In this document: positions 6,966 to 14,632 of the stretch, in pieces
Numbering within the stretch: the stretch's first letter is position 1
Layout: the number at the start of each line of letters is the position of its first letter
NCBI GenBank assembly: GCA_002389055.1
Contig: DGNT01000055.1
Location: 1 to 19,309, forward strand
Origin: Alcanivorax sp. UBA4485
Lineage (GTDB): Bacteria; Pseudomonadota; Gammaproteobacteria; Pseudomonadales; Alcanivoracaceae
Reading direction: 5' to 3'
DNA length: 19,309 nucleotides
Program-made: the position numbers and the translations under genes
The notes under the pieces: generated by a model
Databases searched by the model: none
Told to the model about the DNA's origin: nothing
What the model saw: the letters and a program-made list of their open reading frames with translations, nothing else

Positions 6966-7090
6966 TTGACAGTTGATAGTTGACAGCGAAAACAGCACGC
7001 ACCAATCGAAGTTTGCGCGCTAGCAGTCTCTGTCATGCGTTTTTGCAACGGGTCTTTCTAGCTATCAACTGTCCACTATCAACTGTCAAT
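6961..7090. repeat. Inverted arrays of 7-base repeats between rsmJ and plsB
   Basis: The left array (6961-6986) is built from the heptads GTTGACA and GTTGATA in alternation. The right array (7062-7090) is the reverse complement of the same pattern. The best-matched arms (6966-6986 and 7069-7089) agree at 20 of 21 positions and are separated by 82 bases with no evident coding potential. The repeat fills almost the entire spacer between two convergent genes, touching the rsmJ stop and ending five bases before the plsB stop. It could form a long cruciform or RNA hairpin and might end transcription from both sides, but it lacks the compact loop and T-run of an intrinsic terminator. Similar tandem heptads (STRR) are known from filamentous cyanobacteria. 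I see no transposase and no clear target duplication. Confidence 0.85.
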
Positions 7091-7094
7091 TGAT

Positions 7095-9641
7095 TTATTT
7101 GTCGGCTTCGGTGCCTTTGGCGGTGTTGCCGTCGTCCTGCTCTTCGTGCTCGGCGGTTTCCGCCAGTGCCCGTTCCAGCTCCGGCACGCGGGTGACGCGC
7201 TGGATCGCCTGGCTGATGTCCGGGCTGAGGATGCGCCGGGCTTCATCGTCCAGGGCGCGCAGGTTATCGCCGAAGCACAGCGCCTGGTCGTCGTCCTGCC
7301 AGACCAGGTCGGTATCGCGCAGCTGATTGATGAAGTTGCGCAGCACCACCTTGTCGAAGAATTCCGGTGAGTTGAATTCGTACAGCAGCGACAGCCGCTG
7401 CGCGGTATGGTGGGCCAGATCGCTGAGGGCGTCGGCGTCCAGCTTGCCGCTGCCGTACTGCACCAGCAGGCGGATGGTGAGGTAGAAGCGCTCCAGGGAG
7501 GGCATCACCGTCTGCCCCAGGTGCGCCAGCATGTCCGACGCATAGGTGTGGATCGCGGCGCCGTGCAGGCAGTCGTCCTCGCGGCTTACCAGGCCGTGCT
7601 CTTCCAGCACCGAGGCGATGCGTTCCACCGCCGCCGGCAGTTCTTTGTCCTCGCGCCAGTGCAGCAGGTATTCGTTGCGGAAGAACGGGTAGAGCAGGGC
7701 GATCATGCTTTGCAGCATGTCCATGCGGATGCTGCGCGCGTTAAGAAACAGCGAGCAGATCAGGCCGGGCAGGACGAACAGGTGCAGGCTGTTGTTGCGC
7801 ACATAGGCCATTTGCAGCGCGGTTTTCGGGTCGGTGGTGACCACATCGCCGAGCGGGTGGGCGACACGAATCAGGAATTCATGCTCCAGACCGTATTCGA
7901 TGATCACATCCGGGTCGTGCTCCGCCAGCCGGGCGCTTTCGCTGTAGGGCGCCTGATCCAGAAGGTTGATGTACAGCTGCAGCTGCTGACGCAATTGCTG
8001 CAGGTCCATGGTGTGCTTGGGCGTGGCCAGTAGCGCCAGGCTGATCAGGTTGACCGGGTTGGCGACGGCGGCGGCGTTGATGCCGGTGACCACGTCACGG
8101 CCCAGGTTGTTGATGGTGGTTTTGAACCAGTCCGGCGTTTCATGCACGGACAGTTCTTCGTTGCGCCAGCCTTCCCGGTGGCTGTCCAGGTAGTCCACCA
8201 GCTTGATCGGCTCGCCGAAGTTCACGTGCACCTGGCCGAAATGACTGCGCAGCACCTTGAGGGATTTCATCAGGCCGCCCACGGATTCTTTCTTCTTTTT
8301 GCCGCCGTGCAGTTCGCCGATGTAGGAGCCGCCTTCGATCACTTTTTCATAGCCGATGTAGACCGGCACGAAGGCGATCGGCTTGCGCGCGTCGCGCAGG
8401 AAGCTGCGCACCGTCATCGCCAGCATACCGGTGCGTGGCTGCAGCATGCGCCCGCTGCGGCTGCGGCCGCCTTCCACGAAGTACTCAATGGAAAAGCCCT
8501 GGGTGGTGATGCTGTGCAGGTATTCGTAGAACACCGCCGCGTACAGCGGGTTGTCGCGGAAGCTGCGGCGCATGAAGAAGGCGCCGCCACGGCGTAGAAT
8601 GGTGCCCACCACCGGCAGGTTCAGGTTGATGCCGGCGGCGATGTGCGGCGGCACCAGACCATTGCGGTACACCACGAACGACAGCAACAGATAGTCGATG
8701 TGGCTGCGGTGGCAGGGCACATAAATCACTTCGTGGTCGCGGGCCACCTGGGTGAGGTTGTCCAGGTTGTACAGCCGGATGCCGTCGTAGAGGCGGTTCC
8801 ACAACCAGTTCAAAAACAGTTCCAGCGCGCGGATGGTGGTGTGCGAATAGTCCGCCGCGATCTCCATGGCGTAGCCGCGGGCCCGCGCCAGGGTTTTGTC
8901 CTCGCTTTCCTTGTTTTCCTCGGCGGTGTGCTGAATCGCCTCGCGCACGGAGGCGGCTTCCATGATGGAATTGGTCAGCGTGCGGCGGTGGGACAAGTCC
9001 GGGCCGATGGCCGCTTCCTGCTGGCGGCGGAAATGCACGCGCAGAATCCGCGACGTCTTGCGCACCACCTGGTCGTCCGAGCGGCACTGATCCACCAGCT
9101 GACGCAGGGACATGGGCGAGCTGAACTGCACGTACAGATCGCGCCCCTGGGTGAGGACGATAAAGAACTTCTTGATAAAGCCCGGCGGCGACCAGTTGTC
9201 GGAGAAAATAATCCGCCACAGGGAGTTCTCTTTCTCCGGCTGTCGGCCCCAGAACACCGATACCGGCACCAGCTGCACATCCAGTTCCGGGTTGTGCTTG
9301 AGGCCGGACACCAGGCGTTGCAGGCGCGCCGGGGTGATCGCCCGGCGCTGGCGGCTGATGGTGGTTTCCCGCTTGTAGAGATGGAAGTAGCTGCGCGACA
9401 GATGCTGCTTGCCCAGGTTCAGCGATGCCTTGGGCGCGCGCAGCCCGAGGCGGCGGGCCGCCTGGTCGGCCACCGCCGCGTCCGCCAGGGAGCGGTCGCG
9501 CAGCACGTAAACCACCGGTATGTCCGGGTTGAGCTGCAGCTCGGCCGGGTCGCCGGGCAGGGCGCGGATACGCGTGCAAAGACGCATAAAAGCGCGAATC
9601 AGCAGGAAAAAGAGACGATCAAGTCCTAACCAGGGCGTCAT
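7095..9641 (-). CDS. plsB: Glycerol-3-phosphate 1-O-acyltransferase PlsB
   Basis: Encodes an 848-residue enzyme (E. coli 807) that acylates glycerol-3-phosphate at position 1 from acyl-ACP or acyl-CoA, the first step of phospholipid synthesis at the inner membrane. All four acyltransferase blocks are visible. HRSHID (311-316) is the catalytic HX4D. GAFFMRRSFR (353-362) and FVEGGRSRSGR (389-399 region) bind glycerol-3-phosphate. Block IV reads PVYIGYEKVIEGGSYIGEL. The N-terminus is hydrophobic then basic, which suits a membrane-surface enzyme. The ATG at 9641 begins a conserved-looking N-terminus, but its ribosome site is weak (CCCTT just upstream); Met19 is a possible alternative. A run of four lysines (449-452) follows the acyltransferase core. 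The gene stands alone, convergent with rsmJ and divergent from the peroxidase gene. The acidic C-terminal tail looks family-variable. Confidence 0.95.
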   Translation of the reverse strand: MTPWLGLDRLFFLLIRAFMRLCTRIRALPGDPAELQLNPDIPVVYVLRDRSLADAAVADQAARRLGLRAPKASLNLGKQHLSRSYFHLYKRETTISRQRRAITPARLQRLVSGLKHNPELDVQLVPVSVFWGRQPEKENSLWRIIFSDNWSPPGFIKKFFIVLTQGRDLYVQFSSPMSLRQLVDQCRSDDQVVRKTSRILRVHFRRQQEAAIGPDLSHRRTLTNSIMEAASVREAIQHTAEENKESEDKTLARARGYAMEIAADYSHTTIRALELFLNWLWNRLYDGIRLYNLDNLTQVARDHEVIYVPCHRSHIDYLLLSFVVYRNGLVPPHIAAGINLNLPVVGTILRRGGAFFMRRSFRDNPLYAAVFYEYLHSITTQGFSIEYFVEGGRSRSGRMLQPRTGMLAMTVRSFLRDARKPIAFVPVYIGYEKVIEGGSYIGELHGGKKKKESVGGLMKSLKVLRSHFGQVHVNFGEPIKLVDYLDSHREGWRNEELSVHETPDWFKTTINNLGRDVVTGINAAAVANPVNLISLALLATPKHTMDLQQLRQQLQLYINLLDQAPYSESARLAEHDPDVIIEYGLEHEFLIRVAHPLGDVVTTDPKTALQMAYVRNNSLHLFVLPGLICSLFLNARSIRMDMLQSMIALLYPFFRNEYLLHWREDKELPAAVERIASVLEEHGLVSREDDCLHGAAIHTYASDMLAHLGQTVMPSLERFYLTIRLLVQYGSGKLDADALSDLAHHTAQRLSLLYEFNSPEFFDKVVLRNFINQLRDTDLVWQDDDQALCFGDNLRALDDEARRILSPDISQAIQRVTRVPELERALAETAEHEEQDDGNTAKGTEADK

Positions 9642-9672
9642 AAGGGCCGAAACTGTGGGAAAAGGTTTGTGA

Positions 9673-9678
9673 ATTCTA
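9673..9678 (-). promoter_or_regulatory. Putative -10 box of plsB
   Basis: On the minus strand this reads TAGAAT, a good -10 match placed about 30 bases before the plsB ATG. No convincing -35 lies 17 bases further up. It shares the 184-base divergent spacer with the peroxidase promoter. Confidence 0.35.
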
Positions 9679-9781
9679 CCTAAAGGGCGGCCCCCCGGAC
9701 ATCACCGGATATTGCAAGATGTTACCGTCCGGCGAACGCCTGAAGGGCGCTCAGACGGCACCTGCCCGGGCAACGGGATGT

Positions 9782-9790
9782 TGCTACAAT
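9782..9790 (+). promoter_or_regulatory. Putative extended -10 promoter of the peroxidase-permease pair
   Basis: TGCTACAAT is an extended -10 (TGn plus TACAAT) 35 bases before the GTG start at 9826. The -35 region is poor, as is common for extended -10 promoters. I do not see a clear OxyR or Fur site by eye. Confidence 0.45.
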
Positions 9791-9825
9791 CACGGTCTTT
9801 CCATTGCTTGCAGAGGAAGTTCACC

Positions 9826-10695
9826 GTGTCCGAGCACCAAGCCGGTATTTTCGACCGTAGTTTCACCGAGCATTTGTTCCTGGAATTCGCCCTCGGCGGC
9901 GGCCATTCGGTTGAAGCGGTGCGCGGCGCCCTGCGTGAAGCCCTGGCGGTGGCGGAGGAACGCACCCCGGTGCTGATGGCGTTCGGCCCGGGGCTGTGGG
10001 ACCGTCTCGGCGACGGCTTCGACTTCCCACCGTTCTCCCTGGAGGGCATGGTGCCCGCCACCCAGGGCGATCTGTTGATCTGGATTCAGGCGGACAACCG
10101 CAGCGCCCTGTTCGATGCCGGCCTGCGGGTGCACCGCATTCTCGGGCGGGAGCTGGACCTGCAACTGGAAGTGCAGGCGTTCGTCTACCACGACCTGCGC
10201 GACCTGTCCGGCTTTGTCGACGGCATCGGCAACCCGGAGGGCGAGCGCGCCAAAGAGGCGGCCATTATCCGTGAGCCGCATCCGGCGGCCGGTGGCAGCT
10301 GGGTGCTGACCCAGAAATGGGTGCACGCCGGTCTCGAGGACTTCCATAAATTGCCGGAAACCGAGCAGGAGAACGTGTTCGGCCGCACCAAGGCCGACGC
10401 GGTGGAATTCGACGACGAACGCATGCCCGCCAACGCCCATGTGGGCCGCACCGACGTGGACTATCACGGCGTGCCGCAAAAGATCTGGCGGCGCTCGGTG
10501 CCCTACGGTAACACCACCGAGTACGGCCTGTATTTTATTGCGTTCAGTTGCGAGCTGGACCGTTTCGACTATCTGCTGCGCCGCATGTACGGCCTGACCG
10601 AGGACGGCATCCGTGACCGCCTGCTGGACTTCACCCAGCCGGTAACCGGCGCCTGGTGGTACGCGCCCGCCCGGGAGTGGCTGGCGGCCCTGTGA
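9826..10695 (+). CDS. DyP-type haem peroxidase (YfeX-like)
   Basis: Encodes a 289-residue dye-decolourising peroxidase family protein. The family hallmark GXXDG is present as GFVDG (129-133, with catalytic Asp132). His205 in NAHVGRTD is the expected proximal haem ligand, and Arg222/Arg223 before SVPYGN supply the distal arginine. No twin-arginine or other signal is present, so it is cytoplasmic and resembles the E. coli YfeX (P/B) class (299 residues). Such enzymes oxidise phenolic compounds, dyes or porphyrinogens with hydrogen peroxide; the natural substrate is generally unclear. I chose the GTG at 9826 because AGAGGA (9812-9817) precedes it at a proper distance and the conserved N-terminus SEHQAGIFDRSF begins there; upstream in-frame sequence contains the promoter. 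There is no encapsulin gene or visible encapsulin-targeting tail. The stop overlaps the next gene by four bases. Confidence 0.92.
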   Translation: MSEHQAGIFDRSFTEHLFLEFALGGGHSVEAVRGALREALAVAEERTPVLMAFGPGLWDRLGDGFDFPPFSLEGMVPATQGDLLIWIQADNRSALFDAGLRVHRILGRELDLQLEVQAFVYHDLRDLSGFVDGIGNPEGERAKEAAIIREPHPAAGGSWVLTQKWVHAGLEDFHKLPETEQENVFGRTKADAVEFDDERMPANAHVGRTDVDYHGVPQKIWRRSVPYGNTTEYGLYFIAFSCELDRFDYLLRRMYGLTEDGIRDRLLDFTQPVTGAWWYAPAREWLAAL

Positions 10696-11576
10696 CCATC
10701 GACGGCACCGGCAAAGCCGCCGGCCGCCCGTTGCTGGGCGTCGCCCTGATGGCGCTGGGCGTGGGCATCCTGCCGGTGATGGACGGGCTGGCCAAGCACC
10801 TGAGCGCCGAATACCACGTGGTGCAGGTCACCTGGGCCCGCTATCTGTTCCACTTCGTGCTGTTGGCGACGTTGTTGCTGTGGCGGCTGCCGCTGCGCGA
10901 ACTGATTCCGCGACACCCGGGGCTGCAGATACTGCGCAGCGCCTTTTTGTTGTCCACCACCCTGTGCTATTTCGGCGCCATCGCGTTCCTGCCGCTGGCC
11001 AACGCCCTGGCGCTGGCCTTCATCGGCCCGCTGGTGAGCACCGCCCTGGCGCCCTGGCTGCTCGGCGAACACGCCGGGCCGCGCCGCTGGGTGGCGGTGG
11101 TGGTGGGCTTTGCCGGCACCCTGGTGGTGATCCGGCCCGGCTGGGCGGCGTTCGAATGGGCGTCCCTGCTGGGCGTGGCCGCCGGCGTCTCCTACGGGCT
11201 CTATCAACTCACCACCCGCCGCCTGTCCGGCAGCGGTCGGGCCTCGGTGACCCTGTTCTATACCTCGGTGTTCGGCTTCGCCGTGCTCAGCCTGGTGGTG
11301 GCGCCGTTCTGGACCTCGCCGGATCTGGCCGGCTGGGGCCTGATGCTGATCATGGGCAGCGTCGGCGCGCTGGCGCACTTCCTGATCATCAGCGCCTTCG
11401 AACACGCCCCGGCGCCATTGCTGTCGCCGGTCAGCTACATGGAAATGATCTCCGCCGTGGCGGTGGGCTGGCTGGTGTTCGGCGATTTCCCCGACGCCTT
11501 CACCTGGACCGGTATCGCGCTGATCGTCGTGAGCGGCCTCCTGGTGGTCACCGGAGGCCGCCTGCCCAAAACCTAG
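10692..11576 (+). CDS. EamA/DMT-superfamily permease
   Basis: Encodes a 294-residue, very hydrophobic protein with about ten membrane segments arranged as two EamA repeats (roughly residues 13-140 and 150-290). This is the drug/metabolite transporter architecture of inner-membrane exporters of amino acids, metabolites or siderophore-like compounds; substrate cannot be deduced. I chose the GTG at 10692, which overlaps the peroxidase stop as GTGA. The frame remains open 12 codons upstream, but that is inside the peroxidase gene. The overlap implies translational coupling with the peroxidase, so a shared physiological role is possible. The gene ends in CTAG, shared with the stop codon of the convergent aldehyde dehydrogenase, with no terminator between them. 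Confidence 0.88.
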   Translation: MTIDGTGKAAGRPLLGVALMALGVGILPVMDGLAKHLSAEYHVVQVTWARYLFHFVLLATLLLWRLPLRELIPRHPGLQILRSAFLLSTTLCYFGAIAFLPLANALALAFIGPLVSTALAPWLLGEHAGPRRWVAVVVGFAGTLVVIRPGWAAFEWASLLGVAAGVSYGLYQLTTRRLSGSGRASVTLFYTSVFGFAVLSLVVAPFWTSPDLAGWGLMLIMGSVGALAHFLIISAFEHAPAPLLSPVSYMEMISAVAVGWLVFGDFPDAFTWTGIALIVVSGLLVVTGGRLPKT

Positions 11577-13147
11577 TCGGCCTTCCAGCCGGTGAACATC
11601 TTGCGGATCAGGAAGGGGGTGAGCTTGAGGCTGGCGCCCAGCCACTGGCCGAGGCCGGTGGGGAAGGCGAAGCGCAGGGCGTGGATCAGGCCCTTGTAGG
11701 TGGCCTGGTCGAACGGGTACCACCAGAGGTTGCGCTTGGCGGGCAGCAGGTCCCAGTTGATCACCTTGGCGTTGGTCATTTCCAGCAGGCCTTCCGGGCC
11801 GTGGGTGCGGCCGATGCCGGATTCCTTCCAGCCGCCCCAGGGCGCTTCCGACAGACCGTGGGTGTAGAGGTGGTCGTTGAGGGTGGTGACGCCGCTTTCC
11901 AGGCGCGCCGCCAGTTCCCGGCCGCGTTTGTTGTCGCCGGTCCAGATTGACGAAGTCAGTGCCAGGTTGGAGCGGTTGGCTTTTTCCAGCGCCTGTTCGG
12001 CATTGGCGACTTTTTCCACCGCCAGGATCGGGCCGAAGGTTTCCTCGCACACGGTGAGCATGTCGTCGGACATTTCCGTGAGCAGGGTGGCGGGGAAGAA
12101 GAAGCCCTGGTCCACGTCGCCCACCGGCCGGGACTGCGCCTGGATGCGCGCGCCTTTGGCGAGGGCGTCCTCCAGGTGCTGCTGGACGGTGCGCAGCTGG
12201 CCTTCGGTGGTCAGGCTGCCGATGTCGGCGGTGACTTCCTTACCGTGGCCGGGGCCGTGGCGCAGGGCGCGGGTTTTCTTGGCCAGCCGTTCCACGAAGT
12301 CGTCGTAGACGGCGGCTTCCACGTAGATGCGTTCCACGCCACCACAGCTCTGACCGGCGTTCTGGTAGCCGGCCCAGGCGGCGCCGTTGGTGGCCCGTTC
12401 CAGGTCGGCGTCGGCGAGCACGATCATGGCGTCGTTGCCGCCCAGTTCCAGGGACACCGGCGTCAGGGTCTGCGCCGCCTGGGCCATCAGGGTCTTGCCC
12501 GCCGGTACGCTGCCGGTGAAGAACAGTTTGTCGATGCCGTTTTCGAAAAAGGCGGTGGCCACTTTGGAGCCCGATCCGACGATGTGCTGGAACAGGCCTT
12601 CGGGCAGTTCGCCGGCGTCCAGGATGCGCTCAATGGCGCGGCCCACCGCCGGGGTGGCGGCGGCCACCTTGAGCAGTACCGCGTTGCCGGCCATCAGCGC
12701 CATGACGATCTCGCCGAACGGGATCGACAGCGGGTAGTTCCAGGGGCTGATGATGCCCACCACGCCCAGCGGCAGGTGGCTGACTTCGGTGCGTTTGTTG
12801 GCGAACAGCAGGTGGCCGGCGGCGCGTTTTTGCGGGCCGAGCACTTTGCCGGCGTTCTTGGCGTACCAATTGCAGGCCAGGGCACAGGGCAGGACTTCCG
12901 TGGCCAGGGCGTCGATGCGGGTCTTGCCGTTGCTGTCGCTGACGGTGGCGGCCAGGTCCTCGGCGCGGTCGACCACATAGCGGCGCATCAGATCGATATG
13001 GCGGGCCCGTTCCTTGAACGACTTGGCGGCCCATTGGCGTTGCGCGGCGCGGGCGCGCTGCATGCGCTCGGGCATGCCGGCGAGATCGGTTTCGTTGAGC
13101 TCGGCCACGGCGGCGCCGGTGGCGGGATTGAAATCGGTGACGGTCAT
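11573..13147 (-). CDS. NAD(P)-dependent aldehyde dehydrogenase with C-terminal extension
   Basis: Encodes a 524-residue aldehyde dehydrogenase that oxidises aldehydes to acids. The catalytic set is complete: Asn137 in SPWNYP, Lys160 in NAVLLK, Glu234 in SLELGGND and the nucleophile Cys268 in NAGQSCGG. FTGSVPAGK (210-218) is the cofactor loop, and EETFGP is also present. After the usual end of the domain (about residue 470), roughly 50 residues follow. They are rich in Trp, Leu, Phe and basic residues (LWWYPF, LRFAFPTGLGQWLG, FLIRKMFTGW) and look like an amphipathic membrane-binding tail. Such tails occur on fatty-aldehyde dehydrogenases, so a long-chain aldehyde substrate, as in alkane or wax ester metabolism, is a reasonable inference but unproven. 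The ATG at 13147 has GGAG seven bases upstream. The 3' end overlaps the convergent permease by four bases. Confidence 0.92.
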   Translation of the reverse strand: MTVTDFNPATGAAVAELNETDLAGMPERMQRARAAQRQWAAKSFKERARHIDLMRRYVVDRAEDLAATVSDSNGKTRIDALATEVLPCALACNWYAKNAGKVLGPQKRAAGHLLFANKRTEVSHLPLGVVGIISPWNYPLSIPFGEIVMALMAGNAVLLKVAAATPAVGRAIERILDAGELPEGLFQHIVGSGSKVATAFFENGIDKLFFTGSVPAGKTLMAQAAQTLTPVSLELGGNDAMIVLADADLERATNGAAWAGYQNAGQSCGGVERIYVEAAVYDDFVERLAKKTRALRHGPGHGKEVTADIGSLTTEGQLRTVQQHLEDALAKGARIQAQSRPVGDVDQGFFFPATLLTEMSDDMLTVCEETFGPILAVEKVANAEQALEKANRSNLALTSSIWTGDNKRGRELAARLESGVTTLNDHLYTHGLSEAPWGGWKESGIGRTHGPEGLLEMTNAKVINWDLLPAKRNLWWYPFDQATYKGLIHALRFAFPTGLGQWLGASLKLTPFLIRKMFTGWKAD

Positions 13148-13182
13148 CTCGTGGCTCCGGCCATGGACGATAAAACGGGTTG

Positions 13183-13188
13183 ATGATA
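13183..13188 (-). promoter_or_regulatory. Putative -10 box of the aldehyde dehydrogenase gene
   Basis: The minus strand reads TATCAT here, 35 bases before the ATG at 13147. The -35 region is weak. It lies in the 153-base divergent spacer. Confidence 0.25.
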
Positions 13189-13264
13189 GCGGCTAATGGA
13201 AGCATACGCCCCCGGCCCGGGGAATGGCGATGCCGCCGTTGTGAGCGGCGCCGCTGTCAAACTT

Positions 13265-13273
13265 TGCTATGCT
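13265..13273 (+). promoter_or_regulatory. Putative extended -10 promoter of the small membrane protein gene
   Basis: TGCTATGCT reads as TGn plus TATGCT, 27 bases before the ATG at 13301. It resembles the extended -10 seen before the peroxidase gene. No good -35 is visible. Confidence 0.4.
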
Positions 13274-13300
13274 GAGCGACAGGTAAAAAAGGGAGCGACG

Positions 13301-13495
13301 ATGATCGAGGATATCAATGCATGGCTGCCGTTCTACGGCGCCTGGGTGGTGGTGTGCACGCTGCTGAGTTTCATGATTGCGCGCAACAAGGGGATGAAAC
13401 CGTTGCTGCCGGCGGCGGCCGGTTTCGTGGCCGCGTTCATTCCGATCGTGGGCTTGATCTATCTGGTGGTGCTGGGCACGCGGCCCGCGAAATAG
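13301..13495 (+). CDS. Small membrane protein of unknown function
   Basis: Encodes a 64-residue protein. I place the start at the ATG at 13301 because GGGAGCG (13291-13297) after an A-tract is a fair ribosome site and a likely promoter lies just upstream; a longer in-frame ATG at 13196 would read through that promoter. The predicted protein has two hydrophobic segments (about residues 11-26 and 38-59) joined by a basic loop, ARNKGMKPL. The inside-positive loop suggests that both ends face the periplasm. The C-terminus is short and basic (GTRPAK). I do not recognise a family. It is a single-gene unit, divergent from the aldehyde dehydrogenase and convergent with dapE, with only six bases to the dapE stop. 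Codon use and composition resemble the neighbours, so it is probably a real gene. Confidence 0.65.
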   Translation: MIEDINAWLPFYGAWVVVCTLLSFMIARNKGMKPLLPAAAGFVAAFIPIVGLIYLVVLGTRPAK

Positions 13496-13503
13496 CGGGC
13501 TTT
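13483..13503 (+). terminator. Weak hairpin at the end of the small membrane protein gene
   Basis: GCCCGC (13483-13488) pairs with GCGGGC (13495-13500) around GAAATA, followed by only three T residues. It overlaps the gene's stop codon. It may reduce read-through into dapE, but the T-run is short. The opposite strand has no T-run. Confidence 0.35.
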
Positions 13504-14632
13504 AACCGGCGAGCAGGTTTTTCAGAATGCCCTGATAGATATCGGTGAGCGTGTTCAGCTCGGATATCGAAGTGTGCTCGTCCACCTTGTGGATGGTGGC
13601 GTTGACCGGCCCCAGCTCCACCACCTGGGCGCCGGTGGGGGCGATAAAGCGGCCGTCACTGGTGCCGCCGGCGGTGGACAGGTGCGCGTCGCCACCGGTG
13701 CGTGCCTTGATCGCCGCCACGGTGGCGTCCACCAGGGCGCCACGGTCGGTGAGGAACGGCTGGCCGGACAGCTTCCACTCGATCTCGTAATCCAGGCCGT
13801 GGCTTTGCAGGATGGTTTCCGTGCGCTGGCGCAGCTCGAAATCGGTGACTTCGGTGGAAAAGCGGAAATTGAACAGCACCTGGCAATCACCGGGAATCAC
13901 ATTGGTGGCGCCGGTGCCGGCGTTGATGTTGGAAATCTGAAAGCTGGTGGCCGGGAAGAAATCATTGCCCCGGTCCCATTCCGCCGCCGCCAGTTCCGCC
14001 AGGGCCGGTGCCACTTCGTGTACCGGGTTGCGCGCCAGGTGCGGGTAGGCGACATGGCCCTGCACGCCTTTTACCGTGAGCAGGCCGCCCAGGGAACCGC
14101 GCCGACCGTTCTTGATCACGTCCCCGACGGTGTCCGTGGAGGAGGGCTCACCGACCAGGCAGTAGTCGATGTGTTCGTCGCGTTCCTGCAGGGTTTCCAC
14201 CACCTTGACGGTGCCGTTGACCGAGGGACCTTCCTCGTCGGCGGTGATCAGGAAGCCGAGACTGCCCTGATGATCGGGGTGGGCGGCGATAAAGTCTTCC
14301 ACCGCCACCAGCATGGCGGCGATGGAGCCTTTCATATCCGCCGCGCCGCGGCCGTAGAGCAGATCGCCGTCTTCGGTGGGCACGAAGGGGTCGAAGCGCC
14401 ATTTGCCGGCGTCGCCGGTGGGCACCACATCGGTGTGGCCGGCGAACACCAGCAGCGGGCCGTCGCTGCCGCGCCGTGCCCAAAGGTTACGCACTTCCTC
14501 GAACCACAGCGTCTCGCACTGGAAGCCCAGGGCTTCCAGCTTTTCGATCATCCAGTCCTGACAGCCTTCGTCCTCCGGTGTTACCGAGGGGCGGCTGATC
14601 AGTGCCTTGGCGTACTCGAGGGTTCTGCTCAC
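13502..14632 (-). CDS. dapE: Succinyl-diaminopimelate desuccinylase DapE
   Basis: Encodes a 376-residue M20-family metallohydrolase (E. coli 375). It removes succinate from N-succinyl-LL-diaminopimelate, giving LL-DAP for lysine and peptidoglycan. The two-zinc site is complete: His66 and Asp68 in FAGHTDVVP, Asp99 in GRGAADMKG, Glu133/Glu134 in TADEEGP, Glu162 in GEPSS and His348 in NATIHK. STAGGTSDGRF is also present. Two GTG codons compete as the start. I chose 14632 because GGAG lies five bases before it. The GTG at 14638 would overlap that same Shine-Dalgarno, leaving no spacing, and would add only two residues. It is the last gene of the minus-strand glnD-dapC-yffB-dapD-dapE run, 13 bases after dapD. 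Confidence 0.96.
   Translation of the reverse strand: MSRTLEYAKALISRPSVTPEDEGCQDWMIEKLEALGFQCETLWFEEVRNLWARRGSDGPLLVFAGHTDVVPTGDAGKWRFDPFVPTEDGDLLYGRGAADMKGSIAAMLVAVEDFIAAHPDHQGSLGFLITADEEGPSVNGTVKVVETLQERDEHIDYCLVGEPSSTDTVGDVIKNGRRGSLGGLLTVKGVQGHVAYPHLARNPVHEVAPALAELAAAEWDRGNDFFPATSFQISNINAGTGATNVIPGDCQVLFNFRFSTEVTDFELRQRTETILQSHGLDYEIEWKLSGQPFLTDRGALVDATVAAIKARTGGDAHLSTAGGTSDGRFIAPTGAQVVELGPVNATIHKVDEHTSISELNTLTDIYQGILKNLLAG

Noticed and set aside
8643..9629. 328-codon plus-strand frame opposite plsB
   Set aside because: Mirror of plsB codons; no family resemblance and no ribosome site.
9712..9825. Longer N-terminus for the DyP peroxidase
   Set aside because: The added residues are translated promoter and leader sequence; the GTG at 9826 has a good ribosome site and the conserved family start.
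10569..12050. 493-codon minus-strand frame spanning the permease and the end of the aldehyde dehydrogenase
   Set aside because: It overlaps both genes in other frames, has shadow-type composition and no recognisable domain.
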